A DNA stretch of 64,000 nt from an uncultured Pseudomonadota bacterium (GCA_903832085.1 CAIKZZ010000007.1:62001-126000), one strand, 5' to 3'. Counted from the first letter of the stretch, positions 8,894 to 19,441 are shown. The notes: generated by a model not told the origin, from the sequence alone. Numbers and translations: made by a program.

Positions 8894-8914
8894 AACTCTT
8901 AGACCGCCGTGCGC

Positions 8915-9670
8915 TTAATGTATATCGCGAAAATACTCGCGCTTTAGCATATACGCGAAGCCCGCAAAAACCAGCAAGAAGAGGGTTACCCAGACACCCA
9001 AGTCACGACGCTTAACCTGTACGGGCTCACCGATATAGTCGAGAAAATTTACCGTATCACGCACAAAGTCATCGTACTGCTCGGGCGTTAAACTGCCTTT
9101 GGTGGTCAATTCAAGCTTTTCGATTACAGGCGCGACGCCGGCTTTAGCCGGCGCATACACCGCTTGCTGCAGACCCTGCAGATCAAATAACACGTGCGGC
9201 ATCGCAGTGCCTTTCAACGCGACATTATTCATCCCAGTCGGACGACTTGGATCCAAATAGAATCCGCGCAGAAACGCATACAAATAGTCTGTGCCTCGGC
9301 TACGCGCAATAAGTGACAGATCTGGCGGCGCATTGCCAAACCATGCACGCGCATCGTCAGCCTTCAATGCACTTCTGATGGTGTCAGCAGGCTTGTCTGA
9401 TGTGAACATCAGATTCGCCTTTAGATCGGCATCGCTGATACCCAAATCCGTTGCCACGCGGTTGTAGCGTACGTACTGCGCAGAATGACAACCTGAACAG
9501 TAATTCATAAAGTTACGGGCGCCACGCTGCAAAGATGCTGTGTTACGCACATCATTGCCAGCATGAGGGAACGACTCACCCTCGGATGCGCTTACCACCA
9601 CGGGCAGAAGCGCAGCCAACAAACCCACCACCATCAGCGATCTTAGTTTATCAGTGAGCATTGATGACAA
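8915..9670 (-). CDS. petC: Cytochrome c1 of the bc1 complex
   Basis: Membrane-anchored c-type cytochrome that passes electrons from the Rieske protein to soluble cytochrome c. An N-terminal Sec signal (about residues 8-30, ending VVVSASEG) is followed by the haem site CSGCH at 58-62. The distal methionine ligand is probably in GTAMPHVLF. A C-terminal membrane anchor (WVTLFLLVFAGFAYML) precedes the cytoplasmic KREYF tail. 251 residues. The start overlaps the end of petB by up to 20 bp; ATG 9661 is an alternative. Third gene of the petABC-sspB unit. Confidence 0.96.
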   Translation of the reverse strand: MSSMLTDKLRSLMVVGLLAALLPVVVSASEGESFPHAGNDVRNTASLQRGARNFMNYCSGCHSAQYVRYNRVATDLGISDADLKANLMFTSDKPADTIRSALKADDARAWFGNAPPDLSLIARSRGTDYLYAFLRGFYLDPSRPTGMNNVALKGTAMPHVLFDLQGLQQAVYAPAKAGVAPVIEKLELTTKGSLTPEQYDDFVRDTVNFLDYIGEPVQVKRRDLGVWVTLFLLVFAGFAYMLKREYFRDIH

Positions 9671-10913
9671 TCCTGTCAGGCACTGGCTTAACGCGATCGA
9701 TGCGTGAATACCACGGCATCAACAAGAAAAAGGCGAAATACACGCCGGTAAATATACGTGCAAGCAGCGGAAAAATTCCACTGGGCGGCTTCATTCCGCA
9801 ATAGGCAAGTACCACGAAGGAGATCGCAAACAGCGTCAACGCGAGTTTTGAAATCCACCCCTTATAGCGTATCGAATTAACCGGCGACCGATCCAGCCAA
9901 GGCAAAAAGAACAGCAGCAAAATTGCGCCGAACATTACCAAAACACCCCAAACCTGAGTCCCTAAGAATGAGGGTACCGCGCGCAACATGGCGTAAAACG
10001 GCGTGAAGTACCACACCGGCGCAATGTGGGGCGGCGTCTGCATCGGATTTGCCACGTCAAAGTTGGGCGACTCTAAGAATAGCCCACCAAACGTTGGTGC
10101 AAAAAACACGACCCCGCAAAACAGGAGAAGGAAAACAGCAACAGCCATCACGTCCTCTACCGTGCAGTACGGATGAAAGGGCATCCCGTCTAGTGGAATA
10201 CCACGCGCATCCTTGTGCTTTTTGATCTCCACGCCATCAGGGTTGTTCGATCCAACCTCATGCAAGGCGAGAATGTGGGCAACCACCAGGAATACCAGCA
10301 ACAATGGCAATGCCACTACATGCAGCGCAAAAAATCGGTTCAAGGTGATATCAGAGATGAAGTAATCGCCTTTGATCCACTCAGAGAGGAAATCGCCGAT
10401 GACAGGAATCGTACCAAACAAAGAAACGATGACCTGGGCACCCCAATAAGACATGTTTCCCCATGGCAGCAGGTAGCCCATGAAAGCTTCGGCCATGAGA
10501 GCGAGGTAAATGACCATGCCGAAAATCCACAGCAGTTCACGGGGCGCTCGATACGAGCCGTACATCAAACCACGGAACATATGCAGGTAAACGACGATGA
10601 AAAATGCCGACGCACCAGTCGAATGCAGATACCGAATTAACCAGCCCCATTCAACATCCCGCATAATATATTCAACAGAACCAAAGGCCTCTGTTGCAGA
10701 AGGCTTATAGTTCATCGTCAGAAAAATACCGGTTAGTAACTGCAGCGCAAGCACAAAGATGGCAAGTGCGCCGAACAGATACCAGACATTGACATTTTTT
10801 GGGGCGTAATACTCGGTCACATGCTCTTTGAGCATTTTATCGAGGGGAAATCTTGCGTTAATCCAACCCCACAAACCGCCGCCCGTTACTGCTTCATAGC
10901 CCTTATTCGCCAT
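9651..10913 (-). CDS. petB: Cytochrome b of the bc1 complex
   Basis: Membrane subunit with both quinone sites of complex III. 420 residues with eight or more hydrophobic helices. The haem-ligand histidines are in HSTGASAFFIVVYLHMF (second helix) and in HVVALPLLLVFLVVAH (fourth helix). The Qo-site motif is PVWY (in HIAPVWYFTPFYAMLR) rather than the mitochondrial PEWY. From what I know of the family this is a form typical of beta/gamma-proteobacteria. Located between petA (26 bp upstream) and petC (overlapping). Confidence 0.97.
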   Translation of the reverse strand: MANKGYEAVTGGGLWGWINARFPLDKMLKEHVTEYYAPKNVNVWYLFGALAIFVLALQLLTGIFLTMNYKPSATEAFGSVEYIMRDVEWGWLIRYLHSTGASAFFIVVYLHMFRGLMYGSYRAPRELLWIFGMVIYLALMAEAFMGYLLPWGNMSYWGAQVIVSLFGTIPVIGDFLSEWIKGDYFISDITLNRFFALHVVALPLLLVFLVVAHILALHEVGSNNPDGVEIKKHKDARGIPLDGMPFHPYCTVEDVMAVAVFLLLFCGVVFFAPTFGGLFLESPNFDVANPMQTPPHIAPVWYFTPFYAMLRAVPSFLGTQVWGVLVMFGAILLLFFLPWLDRSPVNSIRYKGWISKLALTLFAISFVVLAYCGMKPPSGIFPLLARIFTGVYFAFFLLMPWYSRIDRVKPVPDRIVINAH

Positions 10914-10939
10914 CGTCTTCGCTCCTTAACGCCCCAACC

Positions 10940-11533
10940 CTAGGCTGCCTGCGAACCGTCGCTGCCAACCAGAATGCGCCCATCATTGATAAAGCCATAC
11001 GGTGGGACCGTTAGATTTGCGGGTGCGGGAACACCCTTAAAGACACGCCCAGCAAGGTCGAACTTTGAACCGTGACAAGGGCAATAAAAACCGCCCGGCC
11101 AATCTGGGGAAACAGTGACATCAGCGGCTTGAAATTTTGCCGTCGGTGAGCAGCCTAGATGCGTGCACACGCCGAGCACCACAAAATACTCTGGCTTAAG
11201 AGCGCGGGCGCTGTTTTTAGCATATGCAGGCTGTACGGACCCACCAGATTCCGGATCCAAAAGAAACGGCGCCGCTTGATCGAGCTGTTTCAACATCTCA
11301 GGAGTGCGCCGGACAACCCAAACCGGCTTGCCGCGCCACTCGACCCTGAGCATAGCCCCAGCCTCGAGTTTGCTAATGTCGATCTCAATGGGGGCACCGA
11401 GCGCTTTGGCGCGCGCGCTAGGCTTCCAGCTCGCTAAAAATGGCGAAATGGCAACGACGGCGCCCACCGCCCCAGTGAGTGCGGTGGCAGTAACAAGTAA
11501 TCGACGCCGACTCTGATCAACCTCTTGACTCAT
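10940..11533 (-). CDS. petA: Rieske iron-sulfur protein of the bc1 complex
   Basis: Carries the 2Fe-2S cluster that takes the first electron from quinol. The two cluster boxes CTHLGC and CPCHGS are intact, separated by about 24 residues. The N-terminus has a twin-arginine-like SRRRLLVTA followed by a hydrophobic anchor (ALTGAVGAVVAISPFL), as in Tat-exported Rieske proteins. I chose ATG 11533 (197 residues): AGAGG lies 6 nt before it, whereas the TTG at 11539 abuts the same sequence. First gene of petABC-sspB. Confidence 0.96.
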   Translation of the reverse strand: MSQEVDQSRRRLLVTATALTGAVGAVVAISPFLASWKPSARAKALGAPIEIDISKLEAGAMLRVEWRGKPVWVVRRTPEMLKQLDQAAPFLLDPESGGSVQPAYAKNSARALKPEYFVVLGVCTHLGCSPTAKFQAADVTVSPDWPGGFYCPCHGSKFDLAGRVFKGVPAPANLTVPPYGFINDGRILVGSDGSQAA

Positions 11534-11644
11534 GCTCAACCTCTGGATGCCCTTAAGTATTGCGCCTATATCCCAATAGTGCCGCCACGCCGTTTACAGC
11601 ACCACCGTGCCGCCTCGCGGTTTCGCGATTTCCAAGGATCGCGC

Positions 11645-11650
11645 ATTATA
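11645..11650 (-). promoter_or_regulatory. -10 element of a likely petABC-sspB promoter
   Basis: A perfect TATAAT on the minus strand (ATTATA on plus) lies about 110 bp before the petA start in the petA-degS divergent region. The -35 at 17 bp (TGCGTG) is weak, so the promoter may need an activator or the leader may be read from elsewhere. No other good -10 is visible in this gap. Confidence 0.45.
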
Positions 11651-11717
11651 CACACCTTGACCCGTGACACGCAGCGGGACACTGCCACCAAAACCACATC
11701 CTCAGGGACTTGCGGTA

Positions 11718-12914
11718 ATGCACAAAACATTGCGCTTCTTACGCTTTTCATCGCCTTGGATTGCTCTAGGCCTAGGCATAGCGCTAATAGCCGTACTGGT
11801 AAACCCGTCACTGCTTCCAAGACAGCCAACCCGACCCGGACCCACAGTAACGGCGGCACAGCCGATACCTAAGGTACCGACCCCTATTGACACCCTGAGC
11901 GAAGCGGCCCCGACTGAGCAGCCGCTGACGCGCCACTCCGCAATCGCCAGCTACGCACAGGCTGTGGCGCGTGGCGCCCCTGCCGTAGTCAACATCTCAA
12001 CGCGCCGCGTGGTAGTGGAACGTCAGGTCCCAGAACAACTTGCCCAGCTGTTCCCAGATTGGCCTGAGTTTCGCCGTCGAGAAGAAAGCAGCCGTGGCTC
12101 AGGAGTCATCCTAGATGCCAAGGGCCATATCGCCACTAACCATCATGTTGTCAAAGGCATGCAGGAAATCGTCGTACAGCTGACCGATGGTAGAACCGCA
12201 CCAGCAAAACTCATCGGCACAGATCCCGATACCGATCTTGCGATTCTTAAAATTGAACTGCCGAACCTACCCGTCATGCCACTCGGCCGCTCCGATCAGC
12301 TACAAGTCGGGGACGTTGTTCTGGCAATTGGTAATTCCGCGGGTCTAGGTCAAACCGTCACTCAAGGAATCGTCAGCGCCAAAGGACGCTCTCAGCTCGG
12401 ACTCGCCCTGCTCGAAAACTTTATACAAACCGATGCAGCCATCAATCCAGGGAACTCTGGGGGCGCGCTAATTACCGCCAACGGTGAACTTATCGGCATA
12501 AACACAGCCGTCTTGTCACGAGAGCAAGGCATTGAAGGTATCGGCTTCGCAATACCCGTTAACTTAGTACGTGGCGTCGCAGCTGAAATCGAAGCCAAGG
12601 GTCGCGTGATGCGCGGCTGGTCCGGAATTGGCGTGCGCGGCTTACCAACGGAACTCACTGACAATAGCGGCCAGCCAGTGCATGGCGTCCAAGTTGTAGG
12701 CTTTTATAGTCAAAGCCCAGCACGCGCCATCGGGCTCCACCCAGGTGACATCATTACAGCGATTGATGGCACGGCAATTTCTGCTGTGCAGGAATTTCTG
12801 AGCGCTATTGCTCGCAAAGCACCAGGATCGAACGTGCGAGCGGATATCATCAGACCCACTCAGGGGCGCATGACGATAACCGTACCCATCATTATCCAAC
12901 CAATAGAGCGCTAA
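11718..12914 (+). CDS. degS: DegS-type periplasmic serine protease (trypsin plus one PDZ)
   Basis: HtrA-family protease, probably the inner-membrane-anchored protease that starts sigma-E signalling by cutting RseA in response to misfolded outer-membrane proteins. An N-terminal membrane segment (WIALGLGIALIAVLV) is followed by a proline-rich stretch, then the trypsin fold with His in TNHHVVKGM, Asp in DPDTDLAILKI and Ser in NPGNSGGALI. A single PDZ domain (about the last 100 residues, GVQVVGFYSQSPARAIGLHPGDII) separates it from two-PDZ DegP/DegQ. ATG 11718 (398 residues) is preferred over the GTG at 11664, which has no ribosome site. Convergent with murA, 9 bp away. Confidence 0.88.
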   Translation: MHKTLRFLRFSSPWIALGLGIALIAVLVNPSLLPRQPTRPGPTVTAAQPIPKVPTPIDTLSEAAPTEQPLTRHSAIASYAQAVARGAPAVVNISTRRVVVERQVPEQLAQLFPDWPEFRRREESSRGSGVILDAKGHIATNHHVVKGMQEIVVQLTDGRTAPAKLIGTDPDTDLAILKIELPNLPVMPLGRSDQLQVGDVVLAIGNSAGLGQTVTQGIVSAKGRSQLGLALLENFIQTDAAINPGNSGGALITANGELIGINTAVLSREQGIEGIGFAIPVNLVRGVAAEIEAKGRVMRGWSGIGVRGLPTELTDNSGQPVHGVQVVGFYSQSPARAIGLHPGDIITAIDGTAISAVQEFLSAIARKAPGSNVRADIIRPTQGRMTITVPIIIQPIER

Positions 12915-12923
12915 GAGTTACAA

Positions 12924-14186
<1,263 letters not shown>

Positions 14187-14432
14187 TTAACGCCCCTTGC
14201 GAGCCGACCACTCATCGGGGGTATGAGCCTCAATCGATAGCGCATGAATTTCGTGACCAACCGCAGAACCTAGGGTCGCATACACCATCTGATGGCGCTT
14301 AATTGCCCGCTGTCCGACAAACTGAGGGGCGATCACGACCGCCTCAAAATGGGTCTCATCATCCGATCGAACGGTGACCTGACTACCGGGTAGCCCAGCC
14401 TCGATTTGCGCCTGCACTTTTTGTACCTGCAT
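14187..14432 (-). CDS. ibaG: IbaG/YrbA, BolA-family protein
   Basis: 81-residue BolA-fold protein; family members partner with monothiol glutaredoxin in iron-sulfur handling, and ibaG has been linked to acid stress in E. coli. The C-terminal helix-turn region with RHQMVYATLGSAVGHEIHAL holds the conserved histidine of the family, and THFEAVVIAPQFVGQRAIKR is the core. It stands directly upstream of murA as in many gammaproteobacteria, 3 bp away. Confidence 0.9.
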   Translation of the reverse strand: MQVQKVQAQIEAGLPGSQVTVRSDDETHFEAVVIAPQFVGQRAIKRHQMVYATLGSAVGHEIHALSIEAHTPDEWSARKGR

Positions 14433-14558
14433 GGGGTCTAGCGTCCTTCTGCTTAACGGGGGCCAGTTAGAGAGCGGCCGGCGCCGAGTGTAAGGGAATC
14501 GGCCTGCGCCGGCATAGCTTTGGCATCAATACCGTCCAACCACCCCCCGTAGCGAGTT

Positions 14559-14566
14559 GGTATGAT
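14559..14566 (+). promoter_or_regulatory. Extended -10 promoter of the kdsD-lptCAB-rpoN unit
   Basis: TGG followed by TATGAT (14561-14566) forms an extended -10 element (TGn-TATGAT) about 30 bp before the kdsD start. The -35 at 17 bp (AACCAC) is poor, as is usual for extended -10 promoters. It lies in the 160-bp divergent gap between ibaG and kdsD and is the only good candidate on the plus strand there. Confidence 0.5.
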
Positions 14567-14596
14567 AGGGGCCCAACTTGCTGTCAAGGCTTGCGC

Positions 14597-15607
14597 ATGA
14601 CGCCACCGGCGCGCTCGACAATGAAAGCACCACCACTTGATACAGGCCAACTGCTTGAATCCGGTCGGAGCTCCCTCACTATAGAGGCACAGGCCGTCGC
14701 AGCCCTCAGCGCGCGCCTTGGGCCGGAATTTGCCCAAGCATGCCACGCCCTCCATGGCTGCAAAGGTCGAGTCATTGTGACGGGCATGGGCAAATCAGGC
14801 CACATTGCTGGAAAAATTGCATCAACCCTAGCGAGCACAGGAACGCCTGCATTTTTCTTACATCCAGCTGAAGCCGTACATGGCGATCTTGGCATGATTA
14901 CGCGCGATGACGTGCTTCTGGCACTGTCGAATTCAGGTGAAACAGCAGAAATTCTGGCGTTGCTACCTAGCGTGAAGCGTCTGGGAGTCGCGCTGATAGC
15001 GCTTACCGGCGTACCAAACTCAACTCTTGCCCTCGCCGCCACGGCGCACATTGATGTCAGCGTCGCAGCAGAGGCTTGCCCACTGAATTTAGCACCGACG
15101 GCTAGCACCACCGCAGCTCTCGCAATGGGCGACGCACTAGCGGTGAGCATTTTACGCCTTCGTGGGTTCACTGAGACCGACTTTGCGCAATCCCACCCAG
15201 GTGGCGCCCTAGGTCGCCGTTTGTTGCTACACGTCGCGGACATCATGCATGCCGGCGAGCAAATTCCGCGCATCAGCCCAGACAGCACGGTGTCAGCGGG
15301 CTTGCTTGAGATGACCCGCACAGGCCTTGGAATGACGACTATTGTCGATACGAATAATCGACTGCTGGGAATATTTACGGACGGCGATTTACGGCGCGCT
15401 CTTGATCGGAAAATCAATGTTCATGAGACACGCATGCGTGAGGTAATGACCGCGAATTGCCAAACGATCGCCTCCTCAGAACTAGCCGCCACCGCAGTAT
15501 TGCTTATGGAAAAACACCGCATCACTGCCCTTGCGGTCACTGATCAGGACCAGGCTGTAGTCGGCGCACTGAATGTACATAACCTGTTGCGTGCGGGGGT
15601 AATGTGA
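14597..15607 (+). CDS. kdsD: KdsD, arabinose-5-phosphate isomerase
   Basis: Converts ribulose 5-phosphate to arabinose 5-phosphate, the first step to Kdo for LPS. The N-terminal SIS domain has GMGKSGHIAGKIASTLASTG and SNSGETAEILALLP. Two C-terminal CBS domains follow, from about residue 205 (DIMHAGEQIPRI) and about 275 (REVMTANCQTIAS). 336 residues from ATG 14597; ATG 14621 is an alternative. First gene of a plus-strand run to rapZ. The Kdo-8-phosphate phosphatase gene kdsC, normally next, is missing: lptC follows after 43 bp. Confidence 0.95.
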   Translation: MTPPARSTMKAPPLDTGQLLESGRSSLTIEAQAVAALSARLGPEFAQACHALHGCKGRVIVTGMGKSGHIAGKIASTLASTGTPAFFLHPAEAVHGDLGMITRDDVLLALSNSGETAEILALLPSVKRLGVALIALTGVPNSTLALAATAHIDVSVAAEACPLNLAPTASTTAALAMGDALAVSILRLRGFTETDFAQSHPGGALGRRLLLHVADIMHAGEQIPRISPDSTVSAGLLEMTRTGLGMTTIVDTNNRLLGIFTDGDLRRALDRKINVHETRMREVMTANCQTIASSELAATAVLLMEKHRITALAVTDQDQAVVGALNVHNLLRAGVM

Positions 15608-15650
15608 GCTCACACATCAGTATGATCATCTGCGGCGATGGCAATCACTG

Positions 15651-16199
15651 GTGAAACTACCGCGGCCACTCTTGCTGACTCTGCTAGCGCTCTTTACTGC
15701 AGCGACATGGTGGCTAGCGGCTCGCAGTCAGCGAGAAAACGAAGCGGTACCGACCAATACTCTTCAACCTGGCTATTACATCAAAGAAGCCCAGTTCGTC
15801 GACACGGGTAGCTCGGGGAACATCATTCTGAGCGGCCGCGCTTTGAGCGCGAGTCAAATTCGGCAAACCGGCGGTATCGAACTACTCTCGCCAGAAATTG
15901 AGTACCACGCACAACCAGGCATCGTCTGGCGAGTGAGTTCAAAAAAAAGCACTCTCCCGGCAAAAACTGAGACAATGATTTTCGAAGGGGACGTCAAGCT
16001 AAGCGCGTCACATGCCCGAGGCGCAGTCGCTCACACCGAGCATTTAACTCTGGACATGACTCATAGCCTTGCGAGAAGCAACGATAGGGTGGGCATTGAA
16101 CTACCACCCCACACCGTCACGGCAGTGGGTTTTCTTGCTGACTTATCACGAGAAACTTTTTCTTTGGAATCAAAGGTCAATGGCACTTTCACACGCTAA
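15651..16199 (+). CDS. lptC: LptC, LPS transport bitopic membrane protein
   Basis: Anchored in the inner membrane and passes LPS from LptBFG to LptA. 182 residues starting with GTG 15651: one N-terminal membrane helix (LLLTLLALFTAATWWLAA, about 7-24), then a beta-jellyroll with repeated strands such as YYIKEAQFVDT, ELLSPEIEYHAQPGIVWRV and TMIFEGDVKLSA. Overlaps lptA by 20 bp. Sequence is weakly conserved, but the gene order kdsD-lptC-lptA-lptB makes the call firm. Confidence 0.93.
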   Translation: MKLPRPLLLTLLALFTAATWWLAARSQRENEAVPTNTLQPGYYIKEAQFVDTGSSGNIILSGRALSASQIRQTGGIELLSPEIEYHAQPGIVWRVSSKKSTLPAKTETMIFEGDVKLSASHARGAVAHTEHLTLDMTHSLARSNDRVGIELPPHTVTAVGFLADLSRETFSLESKVNGTFTR

Positions 16200-16794
16200 A
16201 TTGATTGGAAAGCTCGCCATTGTCTGGGGCGTCCTTTCATCAATGCTGGCAATCGCTGCTCCAACGTGGGACCGTAACCAGCCTATACAACTCGATGCGC
16301 AGTCATCTGACTTTGACTATAAAAGCGGCACTCTGGCTTTCCAATCTGTACACATTGTGCAAGGTGGCTTCTCAATCGAGGCAGACCACGCGAATGCCAC
16401 TGGACTCGATTTCAAAGATAGTGAATGGCGATTCAGCGGGCACGTGAGCATCCTAACGCCTGATGGCTCGCTATCAAGCACAGCCGCCAAACTAACCTTC
16501 CGCGATAATGCGGTTAGCACCGCGCATATCGACGGTACTCCGGCCGCCTTTGAACAAAAGCAAGCCTCACGCGTCGCAAAAGGCCACGCTGAACATATCG
16601 ACTATGATTTCAATACTGGACAAATCAGCTTGAACGGCGACGCTTGGCTAACCGATGGCGCTAACGAAATCTCTGGACACACGCTTGTCTATGATTTGAG
16701 AGAACAGCACATACGCGCAAACCAAGAAGAGCAGAATAGTCAGCGCATTCATATCACCATCAACCCACGAAAGCCCGACAAAGCAACCCCATGA
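16180..16794 (+). CDS. lptA: LptA, periplasmic LPS bridge protein
   Basis: OstA-fold protein that forms the periplasmic bridge carrying LPS to LptD. 204 residues from ATG 16180, which has AAAGG just before it; a longer frame from 16069 lies wholly within lptC and is not needed. A signal peptide ([21 protein letters not shown]) is followed by the conserved [18 protein letters not shown] (N-terminal strand) and the usual [32 protein letters not shown] pattern. Overlaps lptB by 4 bp (ATGA). Confidence 0.95.
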   Translation: MALSHAKLIGKLAIVWGVLSSMLAIAAPTWDRNQPIQLDAQSSDFDYKSGTLAFQSVHIVQGGFSIEADHANATGLDFKDSEWRFSGHVSILTPDGSLSSTAAKLTFRDNAVSTAHIDGTPAAFEQKQASRVAKGHAEHIDYDFNTGQISLNGDAWLTDGANEISGHTLVYDLREQHIRANQEEQNSQRIHITINPRKPDKATP

Positions 16795-17516
16795 GTCGCC
16801 TAGCTGCAGTCAACCTTAACAAAACCTATAAGTCTCGAGCTGTCGTAAGAGATCTATCGCTAGAGATTTCGTCAGGTGAAGTGGTCGGCCTACTTGGACC
16901 AAACGGTGCTGGCAAAACCACAGCATTTTACATGATCGTCGGTCTGATTCGACCTGATAGCGGCACTATCAGCCTCGATGATACAGACCTAACAGCACTA
17001 CCCATGCATCGACGGGCTCAACTTGGACTAGGGTATCTGCCACAAGAAGCCTCCGTTTTTCGCAAGCTTACTGTGGCCCAAAACGTTCTTGCGATTCTGG
17101 AGACACGCACAGATCTTTCCTCTACCACTCGCCTCGATCGTCTCGGCGCACTGCTTGAGGAACTGCATATCGAGCACATAAAAGACAATATTGGCCAAAG
17201 CCTGTCTGGTGGCGAAAGACGGCGCGTCGAGATTGCGCGCGCCCTTGCGGCCGAACCGCGATTCATATTGCTAGATGAACCGTTTGCTGGCGTCGATCCG
17301 CTCTCAGTGACCGATATCAGAACGAGCATCAGCCACCTGAAAGCGCGCGGAATTGGCGTGCTAATAACCGACCATAATGTACGTGAAACTCTCGGCATTT
17401 GCGAGAGGGCTTATATCGTCAATCAAGGTTCTGTAATTGCGTCTGGATCTGCGGCAGATATCCTTGCCAACACGCATGTTCGTGAGGTGTACTTGGGGCA
17501 AGATTTTCAAATGTAA
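16791..17516 (+). CDS. lptB: LptB, LPS export ABC transporter ATPase
   Basis: Cytoplasmic ATPase of LptB2FG, powering LPS extraction from the inner membrane. 241 residues with Walker [11 protein letters not shown]-loop LPQEAS, signature LSGGERRR, Walker [14 protein letters not shown] and switch histidine TDHNVRET, all typical of LptB. Start overlaps lptA by 4 bp; rpoN starts 47 bp later. lptF and lptG are not in the window. Confidence 0.97.
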   Translation: MSRLAAVNLNKTYKSRAVVRDLSLEISSGEVVGLLGPNGAGKTTAFYMIVGLIRPDSGTISLDDTDLTALPMHRRAQLGLGYLPQEASVFRKLTVAQNVLAILETRTDLSSTTRLDRLGALLEELHIEHIKDNIGQSLSGGERRRVEIARALAAEPRFILLDEPFAGVDPLSVTDIRTSISHLKARGIGVLITDHNVRETLGICERAYIVNQGSVIASGSAADILANTHVREVYLGQDFQM

Positions 17517-17563
17517 GGTTCGCCCCGTGCGCCTTTGCACCATTGTCGAGAACGTCGTAGCAA

Positions 17564-19039
17564 ATGCTTAACACAGGCATGCAACTGCGCTTGGGCCAGC
17601 AACTGGCCATGACGCCACAGCTACAACAAGCGATCAGGCTGCTGCAGCTGTCAGCCAGCGAACTACAACAGGTCATCCAAGATGCTCTAGCTCAAAATGT
17701 GATGCTAGAACTGCTGGATGATCAAGGCCATGCCAACCCAGATACGGGTAGCGCGGCCAACCACGGCCGGTACAACGAGCGTTATGCAGGCTCAGATGGG
17801 TCGTCCACCAAACCTGAGTCCTCCGCTCACAGCGACACGCCTACGGTTTCCACGCATGGCAATGAGCAAGACTGGGATTACGATACCCATACGGTCAGCG
17901 AATCACAGCGGCCTCGGGAAGCATCTAATTCTTATGAGAGAAGCAATGAAGGCGCTCAAACCTTACAGGAATATCTAGTGTGGCAGCTGGAGTTGGCGCG
18001 ACTAAACCCGCGGCACTATGCGATTGGGAGAGCCCTGATCGATGTCGTTGGTGACGACGGTTATATGATCGATGATCTTGCGAACGTTCAGCACACGCTA
18101 CGCCCAGACGTGGAAGCGACTATGGCTGAGCTCGAGCACGTTTTGGCGACGCTACAAGGCTTTGACCCAGCAGGCGTCGCAGCAAGGTCAGTAGCAGAAT
18201 CGATCGCAATACAACTACGACAAATCGACCCGAATACTCCTGGACGAGAAACCGCACTCCTAATAGCAGAAAAACATCTTGAGCTAGTCGCCAACCAGCA
18301 ATATATTTCACTGCGCCGCGAACTATCATTAGATGATGATCAACTGAGCCATGCATTAGCATTAGTACGCGCCTGCAATCCGCGCCCGGGGGCCGTTGTT
18401 CATGCCGCCGAGCCACACTACATAACACCTGATGTCAATGTGTGGCGAGACTCGGCTGGCTGGCGTGTCGAGATCAGTGAGCAGGAAAAAACTCGCCTAC
18501 GGATCAATGAAGCGTATGCCTCTGCTATAAAAAAAGGCGCTGATCACGCATCCTTGCGCTCGCAACTTCAGGAGGCTCGCTGGTTGCTGCGCAGCCTTGA
18601 AATACGTGATGAGACCATCGTAAAAGTCGCTCGCTGCATCGTCGACCGCCAAACCACTTTTTTTGAGCATGGCGATGAGGCAATGACGCCCATGGTGTTA
18701 CGAGACATAGCGGAAGCCACTGAAATGCATGAGTCCACTGTCTCGCGCGTCACTACCGGCAAATATATGAACACGCCACGCGGGATTTTTGAGTTTCGTT
18801 ACTTTTTTTCTAGCCATCTCAGTTCACCAGATGGCTCAGAGCTATCGTCAATTGCTGTGCGTGCGAAGATAAAAAAGCTTATCTCTATCGAGGATCCCCG
18901 CAAGCCGATATCAGACCAACGAATTGTAGAATTACTCGCGGTAGATGGCGCGCATGTGGCGCGCCGGACAGTCGCAAAATATCGCGAGCTGATGCAGATA
19001 GCGCCTTCAAATGAGAGGCGAAGGACGTCGGCACCCTGA
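17564..19039 (+). CDS. rpoN: RpoN, RNA polymerase sigma-54 factor
   Basis: Alternative sigma factor for activator-dependent promoters. 491 residues. The N-terminal activator-interacting region is glutamine/leucine-rich (MQLRLGQQLAMTPQLQQAIR), followed by a low-complexity acidic linker (about 50-125), the core-binding domain, the helix-turn-helix region near DIAEATEMHESTVSRVTTGKY and the RpoN box ARRTVAKYRE near the end. It sits between lptB and hpf as in most gammaproteobacteria. Confidence 0.97.
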   Translation: MLNTGMQLRLGQQLAMTPQLQQAIRLLQLSASELQQVIQDALAQNVMLELLDDQGHANPDTGSAANHGRYNERYAGSDGSSTKPESSAHSDTPTVSTHGNEQDWDYDTHTVSESQRPREASNSYERSNEGAQTLQEYLVWQLELARLNPRHYAIGRALIDVVGDDGYMIDDLANVQHTLRPDVEATMAELEHVLATLQGFDPAGVAARSVAESIAIQLRQIDPNTPGRETALLIAEKHLELVANQQYISLRRELSLDDDQLSHALALVRACNPRPGAVVHAAEPHYITPDVNVWRDSAGWRVEISEQEKTRLRINEAYASAIKKGADHASLRSQLQEARWLLRSLEIRDETIVKVARCIVDRQTTFFEHGDEAMTPMVLRDIAEATEMHESTVSRVTTGKYMNTPRGIFEFRYFFSSHLSSPDGSELSSIAVRAKIKKLISIEDPRKPISDQRIVELLAVDGAHVARRTVAKYRELMQIAPSNERRRTSAP

Positions 19040-19068
19040 CCGACAGATTATTAGGAGAAGGACCATCT

Positions 19069-19392
19069 ATGAATATCACCGTTAGCGGCCACCATGTAGA
19101 AATAACCGCATCGCTTAGAAGTTATGTAGAAAAGAAACTTGAGCGGATAACGCGACATTTTGATCAGGTTCTAGACGTGCATTGCGTTTTGACGGTCGAG
19201 AAACTGCAGCACAAGGCCGAGGCCAATATTCGCCTTCGCGGCGGCACCATCCATGCTGATGCGCAGGAACCTCATATGTATGCCGCCATTGACCTGCTAA
19301 CAGACAAACTTGACCGATTAGTGAAGAAACATAAAGAAAAGCATAGCGACCATCATGCAGCAGAAGCGCCTCACGGACGGGCCCCTGTCTAA
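19069..19392 (+). CDS. hpf: HPF, short ribosome hibernation-promoting factor
   Basis: Binds the 30S subunit and promotes 100S ribosome dimers in stationary phase. 107 residues, the short form without the C-terminal dimerisation domain of long HPF. MNITVSGHHVEITASLRSYV at the start and ADAQEPHMYAAIDLLTDKLDRLVKKHKEK near the end (residues 63-91) are family signatures. GGAGAAGG lies 7 nt before the ATG. Follows rpoN by 29 bp. The ptsN gene that usually comes next is absent. Confidence 0.95.
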   Translation: MNITVSGHHVEITASLRSYVEKKLERITRHFDQVLDVHCVLTVEKLQHKAEANIRLRGGTIHADAQEPHMYAAIDLLTDKLDRLVKKHKEKHSDHHAAEAPHGRAPV

Positions 19393-19441
19393 AGAGCGAC
19401 TATGAGTAATTTCGCCTTTATGCAGTGACATTTGTTGGATT

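Noticed and set aside
10215-10640. 141-codon plus-strand open frame
   Set aside because: Antisense to petB; Gln/His/Asp-rich composition as expected from reversed transmembrane codons.
14584-15417. 277-codon minus-strand open frame
   Set aside because: It lies wholly opposite kdsD, whose SIS and CBS motifs are unmistakable; the opposite frame shows low-complexity Ala/Arg/Ser composition typical of shadow frames.
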